This document shows positions 7,738-16,281 of a DNA stretch of 36,794 nt, one piece after another; positions within the stretch are counted from its first letter, which is position 1; each line of letters opens with the position of its first letter. A program made the position numbers and the translations under genes. The notes under the pieces are model-generated. The model saw only the letters and a list, made by a program, of their open reading frames with translations. It was not told the origin of the DNA and did no database searches. The stretch covers positions 1-36,794 of the forward strand of contig CAMWSN010000005.1 of the NCBI GenBank assembly GCA_947176925.1, given 5' to 3'. Source of the DNA: an uncultured Porphyromonadaceae bacterium (GTDB lineage Bacteria; Bacteroidota; Bacteroidia; Bacteroidales; Muribaculaceae).

Positions 7738-8276
7738 TCAGTCAGTTTGATGATTCCGAAGATGGAGTAGTTGACCATGTCCATATAGTTAGCGTCGATA
7801 CCTTCGCTAACGAGAGTATAGCCTTGAAGGTCCTCAATCTGCTTGGTGCGTAGGACTTTCATAAGGATCAGGTCGACGTAGGAGCTTACGCGCATGTCGC
7901 GCCATGCTTCACCGTAGTCATGGTTCTTGGCCAACATGAGGGCGCGGATTTTAGCGGCGTGACCGTCGTAGAGCCTGAGGGCTTCGGCGGAGTCAATGTC
8001 GGGGGTGACTGTGGGTGGGAGCTCGAGCTGAATAAGACCGATAATCCCGTAGTTGACAATGCCGATAAATTCATTGAAAGAGCCTTCGCCTACGGCCGAG
8101 TGGTCGTCGCCGCCGAGCATCTGGAGTTCGCGTATACGTTTTGCCTTGATATATATCTGATCCGTCAGCGAGGCGGGGCGGAGGACCCTCCATGCGGGAG
8201 CATAGTCATGGAGTTTGCTCTCAAAAAGTTCCCGACACCGGCGGAGCGCGACGTCAAATTGCTGTTCAGTAGTCAT
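7734..8276 (-). CDS. DUF1599 domain protein with internal duplication
   Basis: A 180-aa cytoplasmic protein of the DUF1599 family, function unknown. It is built from two similar halves. The first has KLHDYAPAWRVLRP, KAKRIRELQML and IVNYGIIGLIQLE. The second has KNHDYGEAWRDMRV, KVLRTKQIEDLQ and MVNYSIFGIIKLT. The repeated HDYxxAW and NYxIxGxIxL motifs suggest a tandem helical fold. It overlaps the upstream PCMD gene by 11 nt and the DoxX-like gene by 4 nt, so translation is probably coupled. The DUF1599-DoxX pairing is conserved across Bacteroidales. Confidence 0.88.
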   Translation of the reverse strand: MTTEQQFDVALRRCRELFESKLHDYAPAWRVLRPASLTDQIYIKAKRIRELQMLGGDDHSAVGEGSFNEFIGIVNYGIIGLIQLELPPTVTPDIDSAEALRLYDGHAAKIRALMLAKNHDYGEAWRDMRVSSYVDLILMKVLRTKQIEDLQGYTLVSEGIDANYMDMVNYSIFGIIKLTE

Positions 8277-9852
8277 ATTCTAATTTCAAATCGTCAATTG
8301 TCAGGATTGAGCCGGAGCCACCGACGAAGTAGTCACCATATTTCGAAGCGGAGCAGACCACGAGGATATATCGGGGCACGCGCGAGGTTGAGCGGTAGTT
8401 AAGCTCGATATTCATCGGAGTCCAGGCGCTGACGGTCTGGCCCAAGGACATTGAACCGTAGGCAATCACGTGGGGGTCTGTGGGGTCAAATAGCTGACGG
8501 TTTTTGGGGTTGGTGCGGATTTCAAAGGGTTCGGTCCAGTCGGTCAGGGCGATGTAGACCTGGCAGGTGTCCGGGCGTCCTTTCCAGTCGGCAAATTCGG
8601 GGTCGGAGCCTACGTGGCTGATTTCGGCGCAGTTATACTTATACCAAGCGGTCAGTCTTGTTGGCCTGCGGGTAAACGGCCGGCCGAAGTTGAGGATGCC
8701 GTTAGTGCCGTCTGTGCGGACATAAACCCCGGTGAATATATTGCCGGCGGCGATTTTGCCGAGGGCGCCGATGCCTTTGAATTCGGTTTTCAGTTCGGCG
8801 GCATAACCTTGGCCGTTCTGTGTGTCGGGAGTGGGCACGGAGTTCGACGGGCCAAGGGTTGCTGCGCCCTTGTTGCCGGTGTCCCAATATGGGGTTCCGC
8901 CTTCTTCCCAGGGGTTGTAGACCTTGCCGTCAAGCCACCAGTTATCGAGCGTCCAGTTAGGCATCTGGACTACGTCTTCAGTGGTGAATTCGACCGTAGC
9001 GGTGACGTCCTTATTGGAGTAAGCACGGGCTTCGTAGGTCGTCAATGGTGAGAGGTGGATGAGTCGTCCGGTGAATGAGCCGCCGTTTGACGTAATCCAG
9101 TAAGCGGGAATCCGAATCCACTCTTCGTCGCCTTTGAGGCGGTATTCAAAACCGTTGTCTCGTCCGGCCTCGGCTTCGCCGTGGAGCCAGGCGACGTTGG
9201 TCCACGCGTCAACGGCACCGAGGGTTACGGCGGCGTCAACGGCCTCGACATAGATGGTCCACGTCAGGTCCCGGCCATAGTCGGTCAGTGTCAACTCCAG
9301 GGGGTGGGTGAAGTCCATGGTTTGGCCGACGGGGTCGGGGGTCAGGGTGGAGGCCGTAGAGCCTAATTTGGCTTTGGTGACTTTTAGCGCGGCAAGATTT
9401 GAACCTTTTGGGACGTAGACAATTACGCGGCGCCCGGGGACGTCAATAATCGTCTGCCCGATTTGTCCTTCGATGGCAAATTCGCGCTCAATGGTCTGGC
9501 GGGCGCGGATGGTCCAGACGTATTCCTGATAGAGGCGCAGGGTGACGTAGAGGGGCTTGATGAGGTTGAGAGTCGGCCCGAGTTTTGCGTCGTCAGACAG
9601 CACGGCGCCATCGGGGGAAAGGGTGTAGCTGACCAGTTCGACGGCTTCGAGGTTTGTTTCCTCGTCAATGTCGAGAGTAATGACGCGGTTAAGCGTGTCG
9701 ATTTCGGCCGGTTTGGTCATTCCGTTGACCATAAATGCACTGAAATTCGGCTGAATCCGAGGGTATGGCAGGTCGTTATGGATACACCCGCAAAGGAGCG
9801 CAACCATCAGTGCTACAATCGGTAGGATAATATTTCGTTTAGATATGAACAC
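8266..9852 (-). CDS. PCMD-domain surface lipoprotein
   Basis: A 528-aa lipoprotein. The signal peptide MFISKRNIILPIVALMVALLCGC places the lipidated cysteine at residue 23. The first 200 residues look like beta-sandwich repeats, each with a DIDEETNLEAVELVSYTLSP-like or VPKGSNLAALKV pattern. The C-terminal 250 residues resemble the PCMD (putative carbohydrate metabolism) domain, with NWTLDNWWLDGKVYNPWEEGG and closing TIDDLKLEYDY. PCMD proteins are probably carbohydrate-binding or carbohydrate-active, but no activity is established. The start appears to be GTG at 9852, overlapping the upstream barrel gene by 14 nt; no ATG lies before the hydrophobic core. Second of three lower genes in the operon. 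Confidence 0.8.
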   Translation of the reverse strand: MFISKRNIILPIVALMVALLCGCIHNDLPYPRIQPNFSAFMVNGMTKPAEIDTLNRVITLDIDEETNLEAVELVSYTLSPDGAVLSDDAKLGPTLNLIKPLYVTLRLYQEYVWTIRARQTIEREFAIEGQIGQTIIDVPGRRVIVYVPKGSNLAALKVTKAKLGSTASTLTPDPVGQTMDFTHPLELTLTDYGRDLTWTIYVEAVDAAVTLGAVDAWTNVAWLHGEAEAGRDNGFEYRLKGDEEWIRIPAYWITSNGGSFTGRLIHLSPLTTYEARAYSNKDVTATVEFTTEDVVQMPNWTLDNWWLDGKVYNPWEEGGTPYWDTGNKGAATLGPSNSVPTPDTQNGQGYAAELKTEFKGIGALGKIAAGNIFTGVYVRTDGTNGILNFGRPFTRRPTRLTAWYKYNCAEISHVGSDPEFADWKGRPDTCQVYIALTDWTEPFEIRTNPKNRQLFDPTDPHVIAYGSMSLGQTVSAWTPMNIELNYRSTSRVPRYILVVCSASKYGDYFVGGSGSILTIDDLKLEYDY

Positions 9853-10717
9853 CTAATCCAAAGTTAATGTTAAAGATGTTGAATCGGAAATTGGCGCCGG
9901 AGCTAATTCGGGTGCCTTCGTCGACTCCATTGGTTTCCTGATGTTCGGCGCGATATTTGACGCCGAACACTCCGAAACTGAGGTTGAAGCTGACATTTTC
10001 CATGATGAATACGCAGACGCCGGGGCTGAAGTTCAGGCTCACCTCATTAATACGCGTGCGCGTGAGCTTCGGTTCGGCGTTATAGAGTCGGGAGAAGTTG
10101 CTGTGGCCGGTTGTGAAGTTCAGGTCGGCTTCGTTAAACACGGCGAAACGCTTGTTGCGGTCCAGGCCTACGTAGGCGCGGTAAGTGACGCCGGCAGAGT
10201 AGCTTTCAGAGGTATACCTGACGTCTCGAAGGGTGAAGCTCAGGTCGTCGCCCATGTCGAGCCCGAGAGAGCCTAATGAGCCTTCGGCGCGGGTATAGTT
10301 GATTTTCATGCCGGCGCTTTGGTTATGGTTGAAAAACCAGCTGACCGATGGCTTGATGGAGTACATTTTGCCGTTGAGGTCAACATTGGTCAGGACCGAG
10401 AGCAATTCGATGTCTTCAGTGTTGAGTTCGCCATAGCTTGCCGTCAGTCCGAACATCCATTGTCCTTTCGGGATAAAGAGATAATTGAAGAGTCCGCGGT
10501 CATGGCGCCCGAGGTTACGGGTACGTAATTTTAAGGGGATAGTGTCGCCGCTGACGATGACCAGGTCGGGGTCAATGGCCGGGCGCTCGGGCTCGACGAG
10601 GGGCTCGATGACGGCGACGATGCTGTCAACTTCAGTGACCTCTTGGGCGTCAGTCACCGCCGGGAGCAGCCACGCAAGAATCAGGATCAGCAATATGTAG
10701 ACTTTCGCGGGTTTCAT
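9839..10717 (-). CDS. Outer-membrane beta-barrel protein, paralogue 1
   Basis: A 292-aa exported protein with signal peptide MKPAKVYILLILILAWLLPAVTDA. A short linker of about 65 residues precedes a barrel-like region starting at FIPKGQWMFGLTASYGE. It is clearly related to the next gene upstream: FIPKGQWMFGLTASY versus FVPKGEWITGVSVSY, RNKRFAVFNEADLNF versus QSRRFAIFNEVQLQM, and FRFNIFNINFGLGVHI versus FKINLFSITFGCMFYL at the C-terminus. The aromatic-ended last strand fits an outer-membrane barrel. No function is known. Its ATG overlaps the stop of its paralogue (ATGA). Confidence 0.75.
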   Translation of the reverse strand: MKPAKVYILLILILAWLLPAVTDAQEVTEVDSIVAVIEPLVEPERPAIDPDLVIVSGDTIPLKLRTRNLGRHDRGLFNYLFIPKGQWMFGLTASYGELNTEDIELLSVLTNVDLNGKMYSIKPSVSWFFNHNQSAGMKINYTRAEGSLGSLGLDMGDDLSFTLRDVRYTSESYSAGVTYRAYVGLDRNKRFAVFNEADLNFTTGHSNFSRLYNAEPKLTRTRINEVSLNFSPGVCVFIMENVSFNLSFGVFGVKYRAEHQETNGVDEGTRISSGANFRFNIFNINFGLGVHI

Positions 10718-11463
10718 AAGTAGAACATGCAGCCAAACGTAATGCTGAACAGGTTGATTTTGAAGTTGGCGCTATGGCGGTGGATGTGAGCCATGTAGAT
10801 TTGGTCAGTGATGGCCTTGGTGTTGTAATAATTAAAGCCTAAGACACCGATATTTACTTCCATTGCGGAATAATTATTGAGCATCATCATGACGCCCGGA
10901 GTCACTCCGACGTGGAGGTTGAAATTCGTTTGGTAGGTGCCGCTCAGTGTCTGGCCGGTTCCGGTGGCGAGTTTGCTTTGTCCGCCGGCCATCTGGAGCT
11001 GTACTTCGTTGAAGATAGCGAATCGGCGGCTTTGGCCGAGCGAGATGTAGTTGCGGAAAAGGGCGGTTGCGCCGTAGGTGTGGCTCAGCGAGAAGAGATG
11101 ATCAATGTCGTAGCCCATGTCTGAGGCCAGGACGAGTGAAGCCTTGTCGACTTTGGCGAGAGTTCGGGAATAAGAGAAACGACCTCCGGCGGCAAGATTG
11201 TCCTGAAAGGCATAAAGCAGAGTGGGGGAGACTTTAAAAGTGTAGCCGCGGCCTTTCAGCCCTTCAAGGATGAAAAAGGAGTAATTGTCGAGCTTTTCAG
11301 CTGAGTAACTGACGGAAACACCGGTGATCCATTCGCCTTTAGGGACGAAAACAATTGGAGCTGACATTCCACGTTCAAAGGGCACCTGAGAATGGACAGG
11401 TGCCGCCATGGCTATGATTGCCATCGTCAACAATGCCGTCAGGCGGCTGATGAAACGAGACAT
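10714..11463 (-). CDS. Outer-membrane beta-barrel protein, paralogue 2
   Basis: A 249-aa exported protein starting MSRFISRLTALLTMAIIAMAAPVHS, a normal signal peptide. It is a tandem paralogue of the downstream gene and lacks that gene's long N-terminal linker. The open frame continues upstream to 11595, but that part is antisense-free coding of the tRNA-Pro and cannot be protein. The ATG at 11463 sits only 2 nt after the tRNA 3' end at 11466. The gene therefore appears to share the tRNA transcript and would be left nearly leaderless after tRNA processing, unless a promoter lies inside the tRNA gene. Function unknown. Confidence 0.75.
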   Translation of the reverse strand: MSRFISRLTALLTMAIIAMAAPVHSQVPFERGMSAPIVFVPKGEWITGVSVSYSAEKLDNYSFFILEGLKGRGYTFKVSPTLLYAFQDNLAAGGRFSYSRTLAKVDKASLVLASDMGYDIDHLFSLSHTYGATALFRNYISLGQSRRFAIFNEVQLQMAGGQSKLATGTGQTLSGTYQTNFNLHVGVTPGVMMMLNNYSAMEVNIGVLGFNYYNTKAITDQIYMAHIHRHSANFKINLFSITFGCMFYL

Positions 11464-11465
11464 GG

Positions 11466-11539
11466 TCGGGGTGACAGGATTCGAACCTGCGACCTCCTGC
11501 TCCCAAAGCAGGCGCGCTACCGGGCTGCGCAACACCCCG
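11466..11539 (-). tRNA. tRNA-Pro (anticodon TGG)
   Basis: A 74-nt cloverleaf on the minus strand. The acceptor CGGGGTG pairs with CACCCCG and the discriminator is A. The D stem is GCGC/GCGC. The anticodon stem CCTGC/GCAGG holds TTTGGGA with anticodon TGG. The T arm is GCAGG-TTCGAAT-CCTGT. CCA is not encoded. No terminator follows; a protein start codon lies 2 nt beyond the 3' end. Confidence 0.97.
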
Positions 11540-11552
11540 CGAAAATTCGCCG

Positions 11553-11560
11553 CAAAGTTA
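11553..11560 (-). promoter_or_regulatory. -7 element upstream of tRNA-Pro and its operon
   Basis: TAACTTTG on the minus strand, ending 13 nt before the tRNA 5' end. No good TTTG is seen at the -33 position, where the sequence is a T run. It is the only recognisable promoter for tRNA-Pro and the five genes behind it. Confidence 0.55.
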
Positions 11561-11599
11561 CGAAAAAAATCGTAAAACATAAAAAAAATATACACTTCT

Positions 11600-11631
11600 T
11601 TTCTACTTTATTGAAAAATTTCGTAACTTTG
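11600..11631 (+). promoter_or_regulatory. Promoter of modular secreted protein A
   Basis: TTTC (11600-11603), 20 nt, then TAACTTTG (11624-11631). The -7 element is perfect and the -33 has one mismatch. The predicted start near 11636 gives a leader of about 29 nt. That leader contains TTAATTTATCACATT (11643-11657), also present in the leader of the next paralogue. Confidence 0.6.
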
Positions 11632-11664
11632 CGACATAATTATTAATTTATCACATTTTTAACC

Positions 11665-13623
11665 ATGAAAAAAGTTTTACTTTTGTTGTCAGTAATGGCG
11701 ATGGCAGCCACTTCGGCCAGCGCTTATGACTCATTCACAGCCGGCACCGATGAGGCTCCCAATTATTACCTCATCCGCACTGAACGTGGTAATCCCTTCC
11801 TTTCTTATAGTGCGGACGGTGTGACCAATAGCGCGGATGGATACGTTTCTCATCTTACTCGTCTGGCTAATGCTACCGAGGCTTCACTTTGGGAAGTAAC
11901 TCCCGGCAGTGCAGCCGGTACCGTAGTTATCAAAAACTACGTTGGTGACTTTTACCTGATGAATCTGACAACAACTCCGGCCGATGTTACTGAAACCGGT
12001 ACTGATATCTATGTTCAGCAACTCACTGATAAGGCTTTCTCTATTGGCGTGGAAACGAGCGGAGCAAACTTCCTCGATGCTAATAACTGGAATAATAACT
12101 GCGGCAACTGGTATGCTAATGATGGTGGTACCACTTGGTATGCCACTATGGTTGACCTGACCAACGCTGATGATGTCCTTTCTGCAATTCAAGCCGCTCA
12201 ATACGGCTCAGATTGTGAGTCTGCTCAAAAACACGCTATTGCTCAGCTTGAGGCTTATGCCGGAATTGAAGTCGTAGCCGATATCATCGCTGAAGGTGTT
12301 GAAGCTATTAAAGCCGTAAAGGTATCACCCGATTTTCAGACAGATATTGATGCTGCGCTCCAAGATACATGGACCAAAGCAGCCGCTATGCTTGGAACCG
12401 GACTTAATGGCAAGACTTTCGGTATTCTGAATCTGCGCCGTGAGGGGGCAAATAACGCCTATATTTCCGTGAATACAACGACGAATAATTACCCCGGTAC
12501 AATCAACATGAGTGCCGATAATGCCATTTTTGAATTCCAGTCGGTTGAAACCGGAGGCTATCATATATATAATAAGGAGACCTCTACCTATATGTCAGTG
12601 GGCGGTGCTATAACCGACTCTTTTACTCCGACCCAGAATGAATCTGAAGCTGCGGCTGTTTTCCCCTTCTTAAACTCTTTCGAAGGCTATTACGGCATTG
12701 TATTTGGTCTTAAGGCTGAACGTTCACAATGGGAAGGTACCTTTAACTATGACTCCAGTACTAGTAATGGAGCTCTCGTCGTATGGTATGCTGATACTGA
12801 CGGTGCCGGTTCAATCTGGAATCTCATTGAATTAAATGAGGAAGCCGTTGTTAAGGAAATTACGGCACCTTACGCAAGCCGTTTGACCGAATATGCAACC
12901 AACGTAGAGCCGGCTGCCGACATTTTCAATGCCGGAATCACCAAGCTCGGCGAGCTGAAGCGTTCCGCTACTATTGTAGAAGAGGCTGCTGCTATCGAGA
13001 CCGAGACTATCGCTTCGGCCAATGAATTCCTCAAGACCGGTCTTAATGAGAAGAGCGTACAGCTCCGTTCGCTCCGCAACGGCTATATTGTTCCCGATGA
13101 AACTCCTACTGCTTGGACTATAAGCGACGGCGTTACTGAAGAAACTTACGGTTATTCGATCTCTGCTACGGCTTCTGATGCTGCCAATTATGACTTCATT
13201 TCCGGCGAAGATGGTGGTTACACCGTTTATAGCCCCGTAACCGAGCGCTACTTCGGTCCCTATAAGCAGAATGGTGGCAACAAGTCCATTCCTCAGGTTG
13301 ACGAAGCTGACGCTACCTTGGTTTACCCCGAAATCAAACAATCAGGTGATTACTATGGCGTTGCTTTCGCTCTCCCGGCTGATGAGAACTTTTCCGCCGG
13401 TTCATGGGGCCTTAACACTAACGCAACAGGACTCCACTCATATTATACTACCGACATCGGTTCTATCTTCGCCATCAAGGTTGTGGGCAATGCTACTGAA
13501 ATCGCTGAAATCAGTGCTTCTGCTCCCGCCGCTCAAGGCATCTATGACCTCAGCGGTCGCCGCCTCAGCGCTCCCGTTCGTGGCATCAATATCATCAACG
13601 GTCGCAAAGTCCTTGTGAAGTAA
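11665..13623 (+). CDS. Modular secreted protein A (lectin-like modules, sorting-type tail)
   Basis: I do not recognise this 652-aa protein as a named family. A type I signal peptide (MKKVLLLLSVMAMAATSASA) is followed by a beta-rich module (about 21-170: YYLIRTERG, SLWEVTPGSAAGT, YLMN). Two linker-module units follow. The helical linkers contain EYATNVEPAADIFNAGI-like sequence. The modules run from GKTFGILNLRR (249) to GSIWNLIEL (382) and from EKSVQLRSLRN (about 462) to GSIFAIKV (599). Each holds a GGYxxY and a YYGxxF motif. Residues 625-652 form the IYDLSGRRLS...INIINGRKVLVK tail, resembling a type IX-type sorting tail. The repeats are reminiscent of beta-trefoil lectins, so glycan binding is a reasonable guess, not shown. 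First of three tandem paralogues before a mucinase PUL. Confidence 0.8.
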   Translation: MKKVLLLLSVMAMAATSASAYDSFTAGTDEAPNYYLIRTERGNPFLSYSADGVTNSADGYVSHLTRLANATEASLWEVTPGSAAGTVVIKNYVGDFYLMNLTTTPADVTETGTDIYVQQLTDKAFSIGVETSGANFLDANNWNNNCGNWYANDGGTTWYATMVDLTNADDVLSAIQAAQYGSDCESAQKHAIAQLEAYAGIEVVADIIAEGVEAIKAVKVSPDFQTDIDAALQDTWTKAAAMLGTGLNGKTFGILNLRREGANNAYISVNTTTNNYPGTINMSADNAIFEFQSVETGGYHIYNKETSTYMSVGGAITDSFTPTQNESEAAAVFPFLNSFEGYYGIVFGLKAERSQWEGTFNYDSSTSNGALVVWYADTDGAGSIWNLIELNEEAVVKEITAPYASRLTEYATNVEPAADIFNAGITKLGELKRSATIVEEAAAIETETIASANEFLKTGLNEKSVQLRSLRNGYIVPDETPTAWTISDGVTEETYGYSISATASDAANYDFISGEDGGYTVYSPVTERYFGPYKQNGGNKSIPQVDEADATLVYPEIKQSGDYYGVAFALPADENFSAGSWGLNTNATGLHSYYTTDIGSIFAIKVVGNATEIAEISASAPAAQGIYDLSGRRLSAPVRGINIINGRKVLVK

Positions 13624-13651
13624 ACATTATTAATAGTTTTATTATGACATC

Positions 13652-13687
13652 AATCCCCGGCAGCCCTTGGGCCGCCGGGGATTTTGA
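13652..13687 (+). terminator. Terminator after modular protein A
   Basis: AATCCCCGGC (13652-13661) pairs with GCCGGGGATT (13674-13683). A nested GCCC-TT-GGGC extends the stem, and TTTT follows. It separates genes A and B into two transcription units. Confidence 0.85.
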
Positions 13688-13695
13688 TATAAAAT

Positions 13696-13726
13696 TTTGA
13701 TTTTTAAATTAAAATGTGTAACTTTG
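13696..13726 (+). promoter_or_regulatory. Promoter of modular secreted protein B
   Basis: A full consensus: TTTG (13696-13699), 19 nt, TAACTTTG (13719-13726). The predicted start is near 13731, giving a leader of about 42 nt that opens with the same TTAATTTATCACATT (13732-13746) seen upstream of gene A. Confidence 0.75.
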
Positions 13727-13772
13727 CGGCGTTAATTTATCACATTCTTACTATCTTAAATCCAAATTTAAC

Positions 13773-16256
13773 ATGAAGAAATCACTGTTGATTCTTTCAG
13801 TGGTGGCCTTGGCGGCGACGTCTGCCCGGGCCTACGATACTCTCGAGCCCGGCACCGCCGATGCTCCGAATTACTACACCATAACGGCTAATCGAGGTGA
13901 CAATAAAATCTTGACTTATAGTTATGATGGCGTGACCGCCGGTTCCGGCAAAACCCATCTCTATCGTCAGACCGAGGTTATCCCCGAAGCAATCTGGGCC
14001 GTTACTCCCGGTTCGGTTGATGGTACTATCAGAATTCAGAACTTAGTGTCCGGCCAGTATCTGATGGATTATCAAAATGGTTTTGAAGTTCCTTTTGCAT
14101 TCACCGGTGCGTATGCCAACACTACATCTACTCCGGCAGATGTCTATTATAAAGCGGATCCATCGGTAGCCGACACTTATGTTCTTTCATTGAGGAATAC
14201 TAATGGTTCCGCAGTTGTTGATGGCGCATGGAATTATTTTGGTCTTGATGCTTCGGGTGGTCAGGCTAATATTCTTTGTGGTAACTGGTACGGAAGCGGC
14301 GGCGGCCTTGCCTGGGGCTTTACTAAGGTTGATATGGATAATGACTATCCGGGTTATCTGGAACAAATCAAGCCGGAATTTGATAAGTATCTTACCGTGT
14401 TGATGGATTATGCCAAGTATGTCGCTCCGTGTGCCGAAGGTTTAGGCACGACTATCAAAGAGATTATGGCGATTACAGATCCCACTCAGGCTTCAACCAT
14501 TAAAGAAAAATATGATGCAGCCGTTACGGCGGCAAATGAAACCCTTCAGAATGGTTTGCTGGACCACAGATATGCTATGGTTAACCTGCGCCGCTTTAAG
14601 AATAATAATGCTGCCGGATATTTCCTTGGAGTGACCGCTAACGGAGCTTATGCTCCCACTACCTCGATGTATGACAGTTATGCGTGGTTCTCGTTTGCAA
14701 AGTTAGAAAGCGGTGAAACAACTCCTTATTATATCCATAATATCGGTCCGAATGACTATATGGGTGATTCTACCGGGCCTATTGCACCTCATCCTAATTC
14801 TGTGTTTACGATCTACCCGGCCCTTCATTCCTTTGGTGGATATAATGGTGTAGCGTTTACAAGAAATGCGGACCACACCGGCAACGCGCTGAATATGGAT
14901 GAATCTGCCTCTAATCCGGTAGTGTTCTATAACGTTGAAGATACCGGCTCGATCTGGGCGCTTGTTGATGTTACTGAACTTGAGGATTACATGGGACTTC
15001 TGACCCAGTATGCCGCCCATGTTGCTCCTGCTGCTGAATATTTTGAGGCAGGTACTGAGTTGCTGAAGGAAACCCGCAGTATCGAGTCCCCGATTTTGCA
15101 TACACGCAGTGCTATTACTGATGCGATTACTCAAGCGAACTCTTTACTCCAGACCGGTCTTGAAGGTAAAGTCTTTGCTATGTATTATCTCAGAGGAAAT
15201 GGTTATTTGGCGCCTAAAGCTGATGAATCAGGTTACTCAACAGGATCTGCCAATTATAATTCTGCTTCTACTTGGTTTAAATTTGTTGCTGATCCGGATC
15301 ATGCCGGTGGATATTTCATACAGGATTATGCTGACGATAAGTATATCTCTGCATCTTTGGCTCCCTCCGAATCAGATAAACAAGTGGTATATCCTTTTGT
15401 AAATGCAGGTGGAGGAAACTATGGCGTTTCATTCTCTTTTAACTCTAATCACGCAGGAGATGGTTTGAATTCAAACGGTACTTTGAGCTCATGGGGTGTC
15501 TCTGATGCCGGTTCTATCTGGGGCTTGATTGATGTTGAGGATGGTCTTAAGTCGGCTGCTATCAGTGATCTTGAGAAGTATGTCGAGACGGTTGCTCCTG
15601 CTGCTAATATTTTCAATAAGGGCATTGAAGATATTGATGCTTTGGAATTTACGGATGACTTTGTTTCTGAAATTCAGGCTGTGTCTGGCAAAGCTATTTC
15701 CGACGCTAATGATTTGCTGAAAACGGCTCTTGCTGAAAAGAGTGTTTCTATACGTAGCTTGCGTAACGGATATATTTATGTGTCCGATGATGCATTTAAA
15801 TCTTCTTCTGAGCAGACCGATCTTGCCAATTATGACTTCGCGGCTGCTGATGGAGGTGGATATACTATCTATAGCCCTGTAGCCGATAAGTATATGGGTC
15901 CGGTTGCAAGTGGAAACATGACGCTTGTGGAAGATAAGGCTAATGCTGTTATTGTATACCCTGTGGTTTTCCATTTTGGGGATAATTATGGTGTGGCTTT
16001 CCCTCTCTCTGATTCAGATGCTGCCGGAACGGATGGCTTGAACGCTAATTCTGATGCTAATGCTCTGCATAAGTGGCAGATCGACGATCTTGGTTCGATC
16101 TTCGCTATCCAGGTGATGGGTCCCTCAACGGAAATCAGCGAGGTTACGGCTGACGATGTTCGCGCCCAGGGTATTTATGACCTCAGTGGTCGCAAACTTA
16201 TCGCTCCCGTTCGCGGTATCAATATCATCAATGGCCGCAAGGTGCTTGTAAAGTAA
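13773..16256 (+). CDS. Modular secreted protein B (largest paralogue, three linker-module units)
   Basis: An 827-aa paralogue of its two neighbours with the same plan. It has a signal peptide (MKKSLLILSVVALAATSARA), then an N-terminal module with YYTITANRG, AIWAVTPGSVDGT and QYLMD. Three helical-linker plus beta-module units follow, one more than in A or C. Linkers carry DYAKYVAPCAEG, QYAAHVAPAAEYF and KYVETVAPAANIF. Module ends carry GSIWALVDV, GSIWGLIDV and GSIFAIQVMG. The tail at 800-827 (IYDLSGRKLIAPVRG...) is nearly identical to that of A. By eye it uses more A/T-ending codons than gene C and the PUL. It is flanked by its own promoter and terminator. Glycan or mucin binding is inferred from repeat style and context only. 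Confidence 0.8.
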   Translation: MKKSLLILSVVALAATSARAYDTLEPGTADAPNYYTITANRGDNKILTYSYDGVTAGSGKTHLYRQTEVIPEAIWAVTPGSVDGTIRIQNLVSGQYLMDYQNGFEVPFAFTGAYANTTSTPADVYYKADPSVADTYVLSLRNTNGSAVVDGAWNYFGLDASGGQANILCGNWYGSGGGLAWGFTKVDMDNDYPGYLEQIKPEFDKYLTVLMDYAKYVAPCAEGLGTTIKEIMAITDPTQASTIKEKYDAAVTAANETLQNGLLDHRYAMVNLRRFKNNNAAGYFLGVTANGAYAPTTSMYDSYAWFSFAKLESGETTPYYIHNIGPNDYMGDSTGPIAPHPNSVFTIYPALHSFGGYNGVAFTRNADHTGNALNMDESASNPVVFYNVEDTGSIWALVDVTELEDYMGLLTQYAAHVAPAAEYFEAGTELLKETRSIESPILHTRSAITDAITQANSLLQTGLEGKVFAMYYLRGNGYLAPKADESGYSTGSANYNSASTWFKFVADPDHAGGYFIQDYADDKYISASLAPSESDKQVVYPFVNAGGGNYGVSFSFNSNHAGDGLNSNGTLSSWGVSDAGSIWGLIDVEDGLKSAAISDLEKYVETVAPAANIFNKGIEDIDALEFTDDFVSEIQAVSGKAISDANDLLKTALAEKSVSIRSLRNGYIYVSDDAFKSSSEQTDLANYDFAAADGGGYTIYSPVADKYMGPVASGNMTLVEDKANAVIVYPVVFHFGDNYGVAFPLSDSDAAGTDGLNANSDANALHKWQIDDLGSIFAIQVMGPSTEISEVTADDVRAQGIYDLSGRKLIAPVRGINIINGRKVLVK

Positions 16257-16281
16257 ATTAAGACTTTTTCCCCGATATCCA

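Noticed and set aside
11464-11595. N-terminal extension of the barrel gene upstream of 11463
   Set aside because: The extension reads through the tRNA-Pro gene. The ATG at 11463 begins a normal signal peptide.
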